From Clostridia bacterium (GTDB lineage Bacteria; Bacillota; Clostridia; Oscillospirales; Acutalibacteraceae), in assembly GCA_017430535.1 (NCBI GenBank), contig JAFRMR010000023.1, positions 62,001 through 126,000 on the forward strand: a stretch of DNA of 64,000 nt. The letters are read 5' to 3'. The notes below the pieces were generated by a model that was not told the origin of the DNA, did not search any database, and saw nothing but the letters and a program-made list of their open reading frames with translations. Positions 38,401 through 46,325 of this stretch are shown piece after piece. Positions within the stretch are counted from its first letter, which is position 1. Every line of letters starts with the position of its first letter. Both the position numbers and the translations under genes were made by a program.

Positions 38401-38537
38401 TGCCTGAAGTGTTCTGCGGTTGTGAGAGCGCAAACATTCTGAAGCTCGCCGACCTTATTGAAAACCAATTTTTCATAGATTGACAGAACATTTTCCATTT
38501 TACTGAATATTCTGTTTTTCAGCCCTTCATAGTACAT
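35454..38537 (-). CDS. GH38 alpha-mannosidase
   Basis: 1027 residues, the full length of Class II alpha-mannosidases. N-terminal beta domain (1-250), catalytic domain with zinc motif HSHMDTAWLWP (261-271) and nucleophile D375 in FWLPDTFGYN, then the (GH38-C) beta-sandwich domains with FTLFNTLSFDR near 630. Zinc-dependent retaining exo-alpha-mannosidase in the cytosol (no signal peptide). First gene of the 12.7-kb minus-strand operon; GGAGG site is 7 bases from the ATG. Confidence 0.95.
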   Translation of the reverse strand: MYYEGLKNRIFSKMENVLSIYEKLVFNKVGELQNVCALTTAEHFRQVPVNGFAPVSKGYSWGGEWQNLWVKGDFTVHAGLEGKNLYVVSQCGGREQLFFLNGMPRGIFNSKNREFAGGNHASQFIGFFAAGEKAELAFECYAGHFDVDTDPYNNYEYPDIPAEDYMHTYNGVDICTRNDDIFNLIFDIRELLGAAQHLGDSFASGKAKKALERINEVLYIYPKHALDDEIKQGVKKALEISGEFFSGENSRVFGKVGVTGHSHMDTAWLWPVAETVRKCARTYSNALSIMEQYPEYNFIQSSALHGEWMKEYYPSIFEEMKKRTAEGRYEPNGGVYVECDCNITSGELMVRQFLKGQQFTRENFNYTSDSFWLPDTFGYNANIPQIMKGCEVSYFLTTKISWNELNKFPFESFVWKGIDGTGVLTHFARTHCWPDVDDCKNSVNDISLKDTTDMRLLAYGYGDGGGGPTPGMIETLRRARKTSGMPLIEPMSVSAFMRELETQKDNLPVYSDELYLELHRGTLTQMHNVKRKNRKAEYALRNMEYFNVLSGNARNHSSDKWLKILLKNQFHDILPGTSITPVYELYNKEMDELLDNYEKAAADYASSLTDNSEGFTLFNTLSFDRRDATVIEAPGYAANLPSQRYTDINGIEKLAVGGLDIPGFGCRSIELASEPFAAETPFSYSGNSLVTPFARITFDDNGYISSFVDTASGRELKKAGGEPLNVFLFGEDVPLSYDNWDIEKDAVDNLKPVCGFRGRELVSDGPVEIRLRSIYDIGEGTVITQDMVCYAGSPRVDFHTLVNWQSPHRLLKAGFDLDVNSKDARCEIQYGCVKRPTTENNSLEIAKFEVCNRNYTDVSEPGFGVALLNDCKYGISLSDCNLRLSLHRGGDHPDVTGDRGLHEMTYSLLPHNCGFGAESVVKPAYELNIPIVSVSGRADINPVAEISAPNVIVESLKPAEDGTASFVIRAYECEGTAAKACIRLNVPFEKAVLTNMLEDEKEALSVSGGCIDLSFRPFEIKTIKVVR

Positions 38538-38573
38538 ATTTTTTCCTCCGGAAAGCCGATAAAATCAAATTTC

Positions 38574-38586
38574 GGGTATAATACCC
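38574..38586. promoter_or_regulatory. Candidate operator upstream of the mannosidase operon
   Basis: GGGTAT-A-ATACCC, a perfect 13-bp palindrome 37 bases before the GH38 start, lying just downstream of AT-rich -10-like sequence on the minus strand. The placement fits a repressor site for the operon, but no regulator gene is in the window and no second copy was found. Confidence 0.4.
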
Positions 38587-38692
38587 CTATTATTAAATAT
38601 AATAGACAATGGTAAAGGAAAAATCAAGAGAAAACTGCGGCTGAAAGGTTTTTTCTTTTTCACGGCAACGATCGAAGCATTGCATCATACAT

Positions 38693-38724
38693 AAAAACCG
38701 CTCCCCTGCCGGAGAGGGGAGCGG
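38693..38724 (-). terminator. Terminator of the secreted protein gene
   Basis: Hmm-free reading: this hairpin (CCGCTCCCC...GGGGAGCGG, 38698-38724) precedes an A5 run at 38693-38697, so on the minus strand it reads as a GC-rich stem followed by T5. It lies just beyond the stop of the gene at 38745. Confidence 0.82.
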
Positions 38725-38744
38725 CCGTATGCTGCTGCAATTAT

Positions 38745-39632
38745 TTATCTGCCGAGAATCAGGCTGAAAATCCATTTAACAAGCCCGGTAATATCTATGG
38801 AGAATGCCGGGGCATTGAAAGCGGAATCACTCACATTTGTTTTGATTGACTCTATTTTGAGGTTAATTGCTTCGGTAGTATCAAGGCTTGTTTCCTTGAG
38901 AGTTTTTTCATCAACAAGGTTTATTCTGATACCTACAAGGTTGTCACCTTTGTAATAGAAAGAAGCAACGCCGTTTTCGCCCGTGCCCACTTCATAAAGT
39001 GCAATATAATACATAAGCTCGGGGATATTCAGCTCTTTCGCAAACGCTACAAGGGCAGCAATATCTTTGCCCTCTATTTCCGCGGATTTGCCCTGTTTTG
39101 CTGCTTCCTTCTTCACCATTTCGGCAATTTTATCAGCAGAAACAGTAAGAATCTCGGCCTTTACCGTGCCGTAATTTTTAAGGGAAACATCCTTTGTTTC
39201 CTTAAGCTCAAGCAGGTTAACAGTATCTTTATCCAGCTTCTCAAGAATTGGATAAAACTTATTTGCTATACCGTCAATATCAATATCGGTACCGATAATT
39301 TCGGAAACATTGACCTTAAATATTGAGAAGTAGCCGTCAAGCTTGCCTTTGCTGCCGAAAATCTTAACATCACTGATTGGGCCTACATTTGCCGTGCCGG
39401 CAATTTTTGTTTTGTTTTCGCCTTCAAACTTTGCCTTTACATCAACATCGGTAATGGGGATGCCGCCGCCGGAAAAAGCTGAATCATCAAGCTCAACTTC
39501 CAGTGTTTTGCTGTCAATAAAATCATTGAGGAATCTGATGCTTTTTGCCTGAGCGGCAGACGCGGGAATGAGAGCCGCCGTAATCATAACAAGCGCAAGT
39601 ATTATTGCGGAAATTTTTCTGAGATTTTTCAT
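38745..39632 (-). CDS. Secreted protein of unknown function
   Basis: 295 residues with a clear signal peptide (MKNLRKISAIILALVMITAA, cleaved near SAAQA). The mature part is rich in Lys, Asp and Ile with alternating beta-strand character; no family recognised. The last 18 residues (IDITGLVKWIFSLILGR) are amphipathic to hydrophobic and may contact the membrane. Start fixed by AAGGAGGT; promoter at 39655-39683 and terminator at 38693-38724 make it monocistronic. Resembles in style the LppX/LolA-type beta shells only by length and strand pattern, which is not evidence of kinship. Confidence 0.7.
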   Translation of the reverse strand: MKNLRKISAIILALVMITAALIPASAAQAKSIRFLNDFIDSKTLEVELDDSAFSGGGIPITDVDVKAKFEGENKTKIAGTANVGPISDVKIFGSKGKLDGYFSIFKVNVSEIIGTDIDIDGIANKFYPILEKLDKDTVNLLELKETKDVSLKNYGTVKAEILTVSADKIAEMVKKEAAKQGKSAEIEGKDIAALVAFAKELNIPELMYYIALYEVGTGENGVASFYYKGDNLVGIRINLVDEKTLKETSLDTTEAINLKIESIKTNVSDSAFNAPAFSIDITGLVKWIFSLILGR

Positions 39633-39654
39633 ATAACCTACCTCCTTTGTATTA

Positions 39655-39683
39655 ATTTTACTCCCGCTTTCGGTGTAAATCAA
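39655..39683 (-). promoter_or_regulatory. Promoter of the secreted protein gene
   Basis: Minus strand: TTGATT (39678-39683), 17-base spacer, TAAAAT (39655-39660). Confidence 0.7.
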
Positions 39684-39758
39684 CATAAAACGTTTTGTTT
39701 TTATGAACTGTTTGTGAATTTTATACACAAAAACCTTAAAATGTTACAAATGTAAACA

Positions 39759-39790
39759 AAAAGAGCAAAGCAGAACTGCCTTGCTCTTTT
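39759..39790 (-). terminator. Terminator after the alpha/beta hydrolase gene
   Basis: Minus strand AAAAGAGCAA...TTGCTCTTTT with an inner GCAG/CTGC stem, followed by TTTTTG. Confidence 0.82.
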
Positions 39791-39800
39791 AAGCCCACGG

Positions 39801-40697
39801 TTAAATAAACTTTTTTATCTCTTCAAGCGTTTTTTCTCCCTGGTCATAAAGGAAATTGTGACCGCTGCCTTCAAAGGACACAAACTCCGTCTGCGGGCAG
39901 ACCTCAAGAAAGCGCTCATGCTGATAATAGGGCATGGTTCTGTCTATTGTGCCCCAGATGAGCAGAACGGGTATATTCTGCTCTGCAACGGCTTTATAGC
40001 CCAAAGTGGATTTTTTCGTTTTCATTATGGTATTTCTCAGAGAAGAAATGGTGCTTCTCAGAAATCCCTTGTAGCTGCAGGCCTGCGCTACTTTGCGGGT
40101 GAACTCATCCTGCTCCTCCTGAGGGCAGAAATAAAGCTCCCTCTGGGTGGCTTTTATAAGAATTTTGGCCCCCATAATCTTGAAGAGAATATCACCTACA
40201 ACAGGGCAGCTGCTCAGATACATATAGAAAGGCGGTTTCAGGGAATCCATACCGGCGGGAGCAAGGCACACAAGCTTTTTAACCCGGCCGGGATTGTTTT
40301 TTATAAAGGTGGCGGAAATTGCTCCGCCCATAGAGGTACCCATAAGAATAAAGCTTTCATCACCCAGCAGGGCATCGGTAACCTCTTCAAGTTGTTTTGC
40401 AAAAAAATCAACGCTGTTTTTCTCAGGCAATCTGTCGGAAAACCCCCGGCCGAAAAGGTCATAACGCAGCACTTTATAACCAAGCTCAACAAGCTTGTAA
40501 TAAACTTTATCATAGATGCAGAAAGGGCTTGCATAGCCGTGAACAAGCACTATTGCCTCACCTTCGCCTTTGAGCTCATAGTGAGTTGTGCCCATATGGG
40601 TTTTTACATATTCGCCGCCCAGCTTCTTCCTGCTATCATCATTGAGCTCAAGCGTTTCGCTCTGCTTAATGAGTGATTTAAGTTCGGTATCAGTCAA
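39801..40697 (-). CDS. Alpha/beta hydrolase
   Basis: About 299 residues, cytosolic. Hydrolase landmarks: VLVHGYASP (oxyanion loop), nucleophile elbow MGTSMGG, acid in WGTIDRTMPY and the final histidine in GSGHNFL. Esterase/lipase-like with unknown substrate. The TTG at 40697 is preferred because AAGGTG lies 6-7 bases upstream; a GTG at 40706 is possible. It follows the TIM-barrel gene with a 1-base gap, as the third gene of an operon starting at 42422. Confidence 0.82.
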   Translation of the reverse strand: MTDTELKSLIKQSETLELNDDSRKKLGGEYVKTHMGTTHYELKGEGEAIVLVHGYASPFCIYDKVYYKLVELGYKVLRYDLFGRGFSDRLPEKNSVDFFAKQLEEVTDALLGDESFILMGTSMGGAISATFIKNNPGRVKKLVCLAPAGMDSLKPPFYMYLSSCPVVGDILFKIMGAKILIKATQRELYFCPQEEQDEFTRKVAQACSYKGFLRSTISSLRNTIMKTKKSTLGYKAVAEQNIPVLLIWGTIDRTMPYYQHERFLEVCPQTEFVSFEGSGHNFLYDQGEKTLEEIKKFI

Positions 40698-40698
40698 T

Positions 40699-41571
40699 TT
40701 ATTCACCTTCGCTTATAAATCTTTTAAGGTTTTCATAGCCGATTCTTATGCCGGTAAGGCAGTCTTCCATGCCTTCAAATTCAACGCTTATCCAGCCCTT
40801 GTAGCCGCTCCTTCCAAGAATACGGACGCACTGGTAAACGGGCACATCGCCCTGACCTATTATTGCGCCCCGCAGGTAGTTTCCTCCCCTGGAGCGGAAA
40901 AAGCCCTCGCCGGGGTTTACTCCGCTGCCGCTTCTTATGAAGAAATCCTTGGCGTGAACATGCTTTGCGTAGGGCGCAAGAACCCCGACGGCTTTTTCGC
41001 TGCTTTCATCGGCGCAGTTGAAATTGCCTATATCAAGAAGCAGGCCGAAATTGGGGTGATTCACTCCGGTAATGAGCTTCTCAACCCTGCTGCTCTGCTG
41101 GCAGAATGTGCCGTGATTTTCAACCATGGTAACGATATTCTTTGACTGCGCGTATTCCGTAACTGACCTGCAGCCGGCAACGAGCACGGGCAGCACATTG
41201 TCAAAACCGGTATATCCGCTTTTATCCTCCGCTACTCCCCAGGCGGCATCGTGCCTTAAGGAAGGAGCGCCCAGAATACGGGCAACATCAACCTTGCGGC
41301 AGACTCTTTCAACCTCGCGGAAAGGGTCTGCGCCGTATTTCAGCAAATCGGCACCTATGGTGTAGCTGATAACCGGAAGGGAATATTTATCGCATTCCTC
41401 GCGGATTTTAACTGCATACTCCTTTTCGGTAAGACCGTCGGGAGGGGTTAAATCCGTAAACTCAATGCCTTCAAAGCCCATTTCGGCGGCAATTTTAATA
41501 ACGCTGATCTGGGTCTCTCTGCCGGATGAAATAAGCTGATTGAAGCTGTAGCTGCTTACTCCGATTTTCAT
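40699..41571 (-). CDS. Sugar phosphate isomerase/epimerase (xylose isomerase-like TIM barrel)
   Basis: 290 residues. AP-endonuclease-2/xylose-isomerase-like barrel with metal ligands in order: VENHG, LDIGNFN, HVHAKDF and SVEFEG. Relatives include IolE, IolI and various keto-sugar epimerases. The start has GAGAGGT upstream. It is one of two paralogous barrels in tandem (next at 41583), 11 bases apart; the pair may act on successive or alternative sugars. Confidence 0.85.
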   Translation of the reverse strand: MKIGVSSYSFNQLISSGRETQISVIKIAAEMGFEGIEFTDLTPPDGLTEKEYAVKIREECDKYSLPVISYTIGADLLKYGADPFREVERVCRKVDVARILGAPSLRHDAAWGVAEDKSGYTGFDNVLPVLVAGCRSVTEYAQSKNIVTMVENHGTFCQQSSRVEKLITGVNHPNFGLLLDIGNFNCADESSEKAVGVLAPYAKHVHAKDFFIRSGSGVNPGEGFFRSRGGNYLRGAIIGQGDVPVYQCVRILGRSGYKGWISVEFEGMEDCLTGIRIGYENLKRFISEGE

Positions 41572-41582
41572 AGCATTACCTC

Positions 41583-42422
41583 TCAGATTTTGCTTTTAAG
41601 GAATTCAACGGCGGCGATAATATCCCTTTCGGGATTGTCGCCCACTTCTCTTTCAATGGTGAGGAAGCCTTTGTAGCCGATTTCTTCAAGGGCGTCAAGG
41701 TAGGCATCCCAGGGAACGCTGCCCTCGCCCAGAGGAACCTCAAGGAAACTGCTGCCGGTTACAAGAGGATCCTTCACAAGGCCGTAGACAATTTCAGGAT
41801 CCTTATAGAAAAGCTGTTTGCCGTCTTTTGCGTGAGTGTGAACAATATACTTTCTCAGGTTGAAAGCAGCACCTGCCGGATCATCTCCGGTAACCATAAC
41901 AAGGTTTGCCGGGTCAAGGTTTACCGAAACGCCGGTTGAGCCCAGAGAATCAAGAAAATCCCTGAGAACCGCGGAGGTTTCGGGACCGGTTTCTACAGCG
42001 AAATGGGCCCCGATTGAATCTGCGTAAGAGGCAAGCTCAAAGCAGGCTTCCTGCATTATTTTGTAACGCTCGTGGTTTTTATCGGAAGGCACAACACCGA
42101 TGTGGGTGGTAACGATATCCGTGCCGATTTCTTTTGCCAGATCCAGAATTCTTTTTGATTTTTCAACCTTGGCGGGGTTATCCTCTCTGCTGCCGAAGCC
42201 GCCGCCCAGATCGCCGCAAAGGGCGGAAACAACAAGGCCCTCGCCGGCAACAAGATTCCTGAAAGCGGCAATCTTCTGCGCATTCATATTTTCCGGCGCC
42301 ATTTCACCGGAGGTGGCATAAACCTGTATGCCCTCAGCTCCGCAGGCAGCCGCTTTTTTTACGGCGGAAACGGTATCTGTTCTGAACGAATCAATGATAA
42401 CACCTATTGAAAATCTGCTCAT
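41583..42422 (-). CDS. Sugar phosphate isomerase/epimerase (xylose isomerase-like TIM barrel)
   Basis: 279 residues with the same barrel and metal ligands (VETGPETS, NLDPANLV, HTHAKDG, TIEREVG). First gene of the operon, divergently transcribed from the Gfo/Idh/MocA oxidoreductase at 42580 across a shared 157-base promoter region; such epimerase-dehydrogenase pairs often work together in oxidation of sugars or inositols (family knowledge; link here inferred). Confidence 0.86.
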   Translation of the reverse strand: MSRFSIGVIIDSFRTDTVSAVKKAAACGAEGIQVYATSGEMAPENMNAQKIAAFRNLVAGEGLVVSALCGDLGGGFGSREDNPAKVEKSKRILDLAKEIGTDIVTTHIGVVPSDKNHERYKIMQEACFELASYADSIGAHFAVETGPETSAVLRDFLDSLGSTGVSVNLDPANLVMVTGDDPAGAAFNLRKYIVHTHAKDGKQLFYKDPEIVYGLVKDPLVTGSSFLEVPLGEGSVPWDAYLDALEEIGYKGFLTIEREVGDNPERDIIAAVEFLKSKI

Positions 42423-42459
42423 AAAGCTTCCTCCTTGACTTGCAGGTGGATTTTTTACA

Positions 42460-42489
42460 AGTATATCACATTGCTTGATATATTATCAA
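42460..42489 (-). promoter_or_regulatory. Promoter of the epimerase operon
   Basis: Minus strand: TTGATA (42484-42489), 18-base spacer, TATACT (42460-42465). Confidence 0.65.
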
Positions 42490-42515
42490 TAGATTATATT
42501 TGATTTTCTTTTCTC

Positions 42516-42544
42516 TTTACTTTTTAAAGATAATGGTTTATTAT
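42516..42544 (+). promoter_or_regulatory. Promoter of the Gfo-nagB-metG operon
   Basis: TTTACT (42516-42521), 17-base spacer, TATTAT (42539-42544). Back to back with the minus-strand promoter, 27 bases apart. Confidence 0.65.
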
Positions 42545-42579
42545 TAACTATGTACATTTATTTTCACGGAGGTGCTGTT

Positions 42580-43644
42580 ATGAGTAAAATTAAAGTCGCG
42601 GTAATCGGGTGCGGAAACATAGCAAACGCAGCCCATATCCCCGCGTATATGAAAAACGAAAATGCGGAAATAAAGTATTTCTGCGATATAATTCCCGAAA
42701 AGGCGGAGGCCTGTGTTAAAAAGTACGGCACGGGCACGGCGGTTACCGATTATCACGAAATACTCAGCGACCCTGAAATTGAAGCTGTTTCCGTTTGCAC
42801 CCACAATGATTTTCACTCAATTATAGCCATAGATTTCATGAAGGCCGGCAAAAATGTCATGTGCGAAAAGCCGGCGGCAAGGGTGCTCTCCGAAGCCCTT
42901 GAAATGCAGAAGGTTGCCCACGAAACCGGCAGAATACTCAACATAGGCGTATGCAACAGATTCGGCACCTATGTTAACAAAGTGAAAGAGCTTATTGACG
43001 CCGGAGAGCTCGGCGAAGTTTACCATGTTTACGCTTCTTTCAGGGCTCACAGGTCAATACCCGGCCTGGGGGGAGATTTCACCACAAAGGCAAGCTCCGG
43101 CGGCGGCGCTCTTATTGACTGGGGCGTGCATTACCTTGACCTGATTTTATACTGCTGCGGCGACCCTGCCCCCCTAACGGCCTCCGGCGAAGCATTCTGC
43201 AAGCTGGGTAAGGATATGAAAAACTATGTTTATACAGGTATGTGGGCCGAAGAAACCAAAAACCTTAACGGCACATACGATGTGGATGATTCAGTAACCG
43301 GCATTGTGCGCACAGAGGGGCCCGTTATATCCTTCAACGGCGCCTGGGCTCAGAATATAAATGAGAGCGAGTGCTTCATAGACTTTATGGGCGATAAGGC
43401 CGGTATACGAATGCAATACTGCAGTGATTTCAAGATTTACGGGGTCAAGGACGGAATGCTGACAGAAACACAGGTTGACTGCCGCACCGAGAATATGTAC
43501 GAAAATGAGATTAACGACTTCCTTGACTGCGTGCGTACAGGCAGGCACAACAGCCAGTATATTGACTGCGCTATCCTCACCTCCAAAATACTGCAGGCAA
43601 TCTATGATTCATCTGACTGCCACAGAGAAATTGAGATTAAGTGA
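42580..43644 (+). CDS. Gfo/Idh/MocA family oxidoreductase
   Basis: 354 residues. N-terminal Rossmann domain with AVIGCGNIANAAH, the conserved catalytic-lysine motif CEKPAARVLSEA, and the C-terminal domain with GGGALIDWGVHYLDLILYC. NAD(P)-dependent sugar or inositol dehydrogenase; substrate unknown. ATG 42580 is placed after GGAGGTG (42568-42574). First gene of a plus-strand run of six, 8 bases ahead of nagB. Confidence 0.9.
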   Translation: MSKIKVAVIGCGNIANAAHIPAYMKNENAEIKYFCDIIPEKAEACVKKYGTGTAVTDYHEILSDPEIEAVSVCTHNDFHSIIAIDFMKAGKNVMCEKPAARVLSEALEMQKVAHETGRILNIGVCNRFGTYVNKVKELIDAGELGEVYHVYASFRAHRSIPGLGGDFTTKASSGGGALIDWGVHYLDLILYCCGDPAPLTASGEAFCKLGKDMKNYVYTGMWAEETKNLNGTYDVDDSVTGIVRTEGPVISFNGAWAQNINESECFIDFMGDKAGIRMQYCSDFKIYGVKDGMLTETQVDCRTENMYENEINDFLDCVRTGRHNSQYIDCAILTSKILQAIYDSSDCHREIEIK

Positions 43645-43652
43645 GGCGCGGT

Positions 43653-44375
43653 ATGGAATTGAAAATCTTTAAAAATCCCGAAGAAATAGGCGAAGCCTGC
43701 GGCAAGCTTTATGCCGATTACATAAACAGTAATCCCCGGTGCGTGCTGGGCCTTGCCACGGGAGCCACTCCCCTGCCCACCTACAAGTGCCTGAGCCGAA
43801 TGTGCGGCGAAGGTAAGGTTTCATTTAAAGATGTAAGCACTTTCAATCTGGATGAATACTGCGATATTCCCAAAACCCACAAAAACAGTTTTTATACATT
43901 TATGTGTGAAAATCTGTTTTCAAAAACAGATATAAATATGGATAATGTGGATTTCCTTGACGGAAACGCAGATCCGCAGGAAGAAAGCGAAAGATACGCA
44001 AAAGCCATTCTTGACAAAGGCGGAATTGATATTCAGCTGCTGGGAATCGGCAGAAACGGCCATATTGCTTTCAATGAGCCGGCGGACAGCTTTTCGGATG
44101 AAGCATACAAAGTAAAGCTTACGGACTCCACCATAGAGGCAAATTCAATTTACTTTGATGATATTCCCATGCCCCGTTATGCAGTTACCATGGGAATCGG
44201 CTCCATTATGCGGGCAAAAAAGATTATACTTATCGCTACCGGCAAATCAAAAGCCGGAGCGGTACTGGATATGACAGAGGGCCCGGTCACTCCCCGGTGC
44301 CCGGCATCAATTTTACAGCAGCACAGCGATGCCGTTATCTTCCTGGATGAAGACGCGGCTTCACTGCTGAGATAA
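43653..44375 (+). CDS. nagB: Glucosamine-6-phosphate deaminase
   Basis: 240 residues; converts glucosamine-6-phosphate to fructose-6-phosphate and ammonia in the cytosol. Motifs: LGLATGATPLPTY, FNLDEYCDI with the catalytic Asp, and GIGRNGHIAFNEP with the conserved His. Length equals the short Gram-positive NagB. No nagA is nearby. Placed between a sugar dehydrogenase and metG in one transcript. Confidence 0.93.
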   Translation: MELKIFKNPEEIGEACGKLYADYINSNPRCVLGLATGATPLPTYKCLSRMCGEGKVSFKDVSTFNLDEYCDIPKTHKNSFYTFMCENLFSKTDINMDNVDFLDGNADPQEESERYAKAILDKGGIDIQLLGIGRNGHIAFNEPADSFSDEAYKVKLTDSTIEANSIYFDDIPMPRYAVTMGIGSIMRAKKIILIATGKSKAGAVLDMTEGPVTPRCPASILQQHSDAVIFLDEDAASLLR

Positions 44376-44390
44376 CAGAGAGGCGATATT

Positions 44391-46325
44391 ATGAGCGACA
44401 AAAAATTCTATATAACCACACCTATTTACTACCCTTCGGATAAGCTTCACATAGGCCACACCTACTCCACCGTGCAGGCGGATGCTGTTTCAAGATACAA
44501 AAGGATGAGAGGGTATGATACGTTCTTCCTTACCGGCACGGATGAGCACGGCCAGAAAATTGAAGATAAGGCTAAGGAAGCCGGAGTTACCCCGAAGGAA
44601 TATGTTGACAGAATTGTTGACGGAATAAAAGACCTGTGGAAGCTTATGAACATAAGCAACGATAAATTCATACGCACCACAGATGAATACCACGAAAAAG
44701 CCGTACAGCTCATTTTTCAGAAGATGTACGATAAGGGCGATATATACCTGGGCAGCTATGAGGGCCTTTACTGCAAGCCCTGCGAGTCCTTCTGGACCGA
44801 AACACAGGCCGTTGACGGCAAGTGCCCGGACTGCGGAAGGCCGGTTATAAAAGCCAGCGAGCAGGCCTATTTCTTCCGCCTTTCAAAATATGCGGATAAG
44901 CTGCTTGAATACTATGACAGCCATCCGGATTTCTTCGCCCCCTCAATGAGGCAGGCGGAGATGGTAAATAATTTCATTAAGCCCGGCCTTCAGGACCTGT
45001 GCATTTCCCGCTCCACCTTCAAGTGGGGAATTCCCGTGCCCATTAACCCGGACCATGTTATTTATGTGTGGCTTGATGCCCTTACAAACTATATTACCGC
45101 ACTGGGTTACGGCAGTGAGGATGACAGCCTGTTCAGAAAATTCTGGCCCGCAGATGTTCACCTTATTGGTAAGGATATAACAAGATTCCACACCATTTAC
45201 TGGCCCGCTTTCCTTATGAGCCTTGACATCCCCCTGCCGGAGAAGGTTTACTGCCACGGCTGGGTGCTGCTTGAAGGCGGAAAGATGAGCAAATCCAAAG
45301 GCAATGTTGTGGACCCGGTAAAGCTTGCGGAAAGATACGGTGTTGACGCCTTGAGATATTACCTGCTCAGAGAAGTTGGTTACGGCGCCGACGGCGTTTT
45401 CTCAAACGAAAACCTTATTAACAGAATAAACTCCGACCTTGCAAACGACCTTGGCAACCTTGTTTCCAGAACCGTTGCAATGGCCGATAAATACTTCGGC
45501 GGCACCATACCGGCAGAAAGAGTAAAAGGCGAGCCGGATGATGACCTGATTGCCCTTGCGGCCAAAACAAAAACAGATGCAGAAAACAGCCTTGACGGCC
45601 TGTGCTTTGCCGATTCCCTTTCCGCAATATGGAAATTTATTTCAAGAACCAACAAATATATTGACGAAACCACACCCTGGACCCTTGCAAAAGAGGAAAG
45701 CTCAATCCCCCGCCTTGCCCAGGTTATATATAACCTTTGCGAAAGCATAAGGATTATATCCGTGCTTATTGCCCCCTTCCTGCCCGAAACTTCAGATAAA
45801 ATAAGGCAGCAGCTCGGGCTGGGAGCCATTGAGGACTGGGAGGAATGCGGAGTATTCGGCAAAGAGAGCACCTATTCCGTACAGAAAGGCGAAATCATAT
45901 TCCCCAGAATCGATGCGGAAAAAGAACTTGCCGAGCTTGAGGCCCTTAACGGCGCAAACAAAAACGATTATCCTCACAAAGAGGAAATTGAAGGCGTTGC
46001 AAAAATCGGCATAGAAGACTTTGCAAAGGTTGACTTGAGAGCCGCGAAAGTAACGGCCTGCGAGCCCGTAAAGAAGGCGAAAAAACTGCTTCAGCTTACC
46101 CTGAGCGACGGAACGGGAGAACCCAGAACCGTTGCAAGCGGCATTGCAAAGTGGTATAAGCCGGAAGACCTTATAGGCAAAACCGTGGTACTGGTTTCAA
46201 ACCTTAAGCCCGCCGTACTGTGCGGAGTGGAGAGCCAGGGTATGATACTTGCGGCAACTGCCGGGGAAGACGATGTTAAAGTTCTGTTCCTTGAAGGCGT
46301 GCCTGAAGGCAGCAAAATAAGCTGA
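44391..46325 (+). CDS. metG: Methionyl-tRNA synthetase
   Basis: 644 residues. Class I synthetase with HIGH at 20-23, KMSKS at 298-302, a zinc knuckle (CKPCESFW...CPDCGRP), anticodon-binding helices and a C-terminal EMAP/Trbp111-type tRNA-binding domain from about 535. Charges tRNA-Met for initiation and elongation. No T-box leader is visible since it is downstream of nagB by 15 bases. Overlaps tatD by one base. Confidence 0.97.
   Translation: MSDKKFYITTPIYYPSDKLHIGHTYSTVQADAVSRYKRMRGYDTFFLTGTDEHGQKIEDKAKEAGVTPKEYVDRIVDGIKDLWKLMNISNDKFIRTTDEYHEKAVQLIFQKMYDKGDIYLGSYEGLYCKPCESFWTETQAVDGKCPDCGRPVIKASEQAYFFRLSKYADKLLEYYDSHPDFFAPSMRQAEMVNNFIKPGLQDLCISRSTFKWGIPVPINPDHVIYVWLDALTNYITALGYGSEDDSLFRKFWPADVHLIGKDITRFHTIYWPAFLMSLDIPLPEKVYCHGWVLLEGGKMSKSKGNVVDPVKLAERYGVDALRYYLLREVGYGADGVFSNENLINRINSDLANDLGNLVSRTVAMADKYFGGTIPAERVKGEPDDDLIALAAKTKTDAENSLDGLCFADSLSAIWKFISRTNKYIDETTPWTLAKEESSIPRLAQVIYNLCESIRIISVLIAPFLPETSDKIRQQLGLGAIEDWEECGVFGKESTYSVQKGEIIFPRIDAEKELAELEALNGANKNDYPHKEEIEGVAKIGIEDFAKVDLRAAKVTACEPVKKAKKLLQLTLSDGTGEPRTVASGIAKWYKPEDLIGKTVVLVSNLKPAVLCGVESQGMILAATAGEDDVKVLFLEGVPEGSKIS

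Noticed and set aside
44376-44390. T-box riboswitch for metG
   Set aside because: Only 15 bases separate nagB and metG, leaving no space for a T-box leader.
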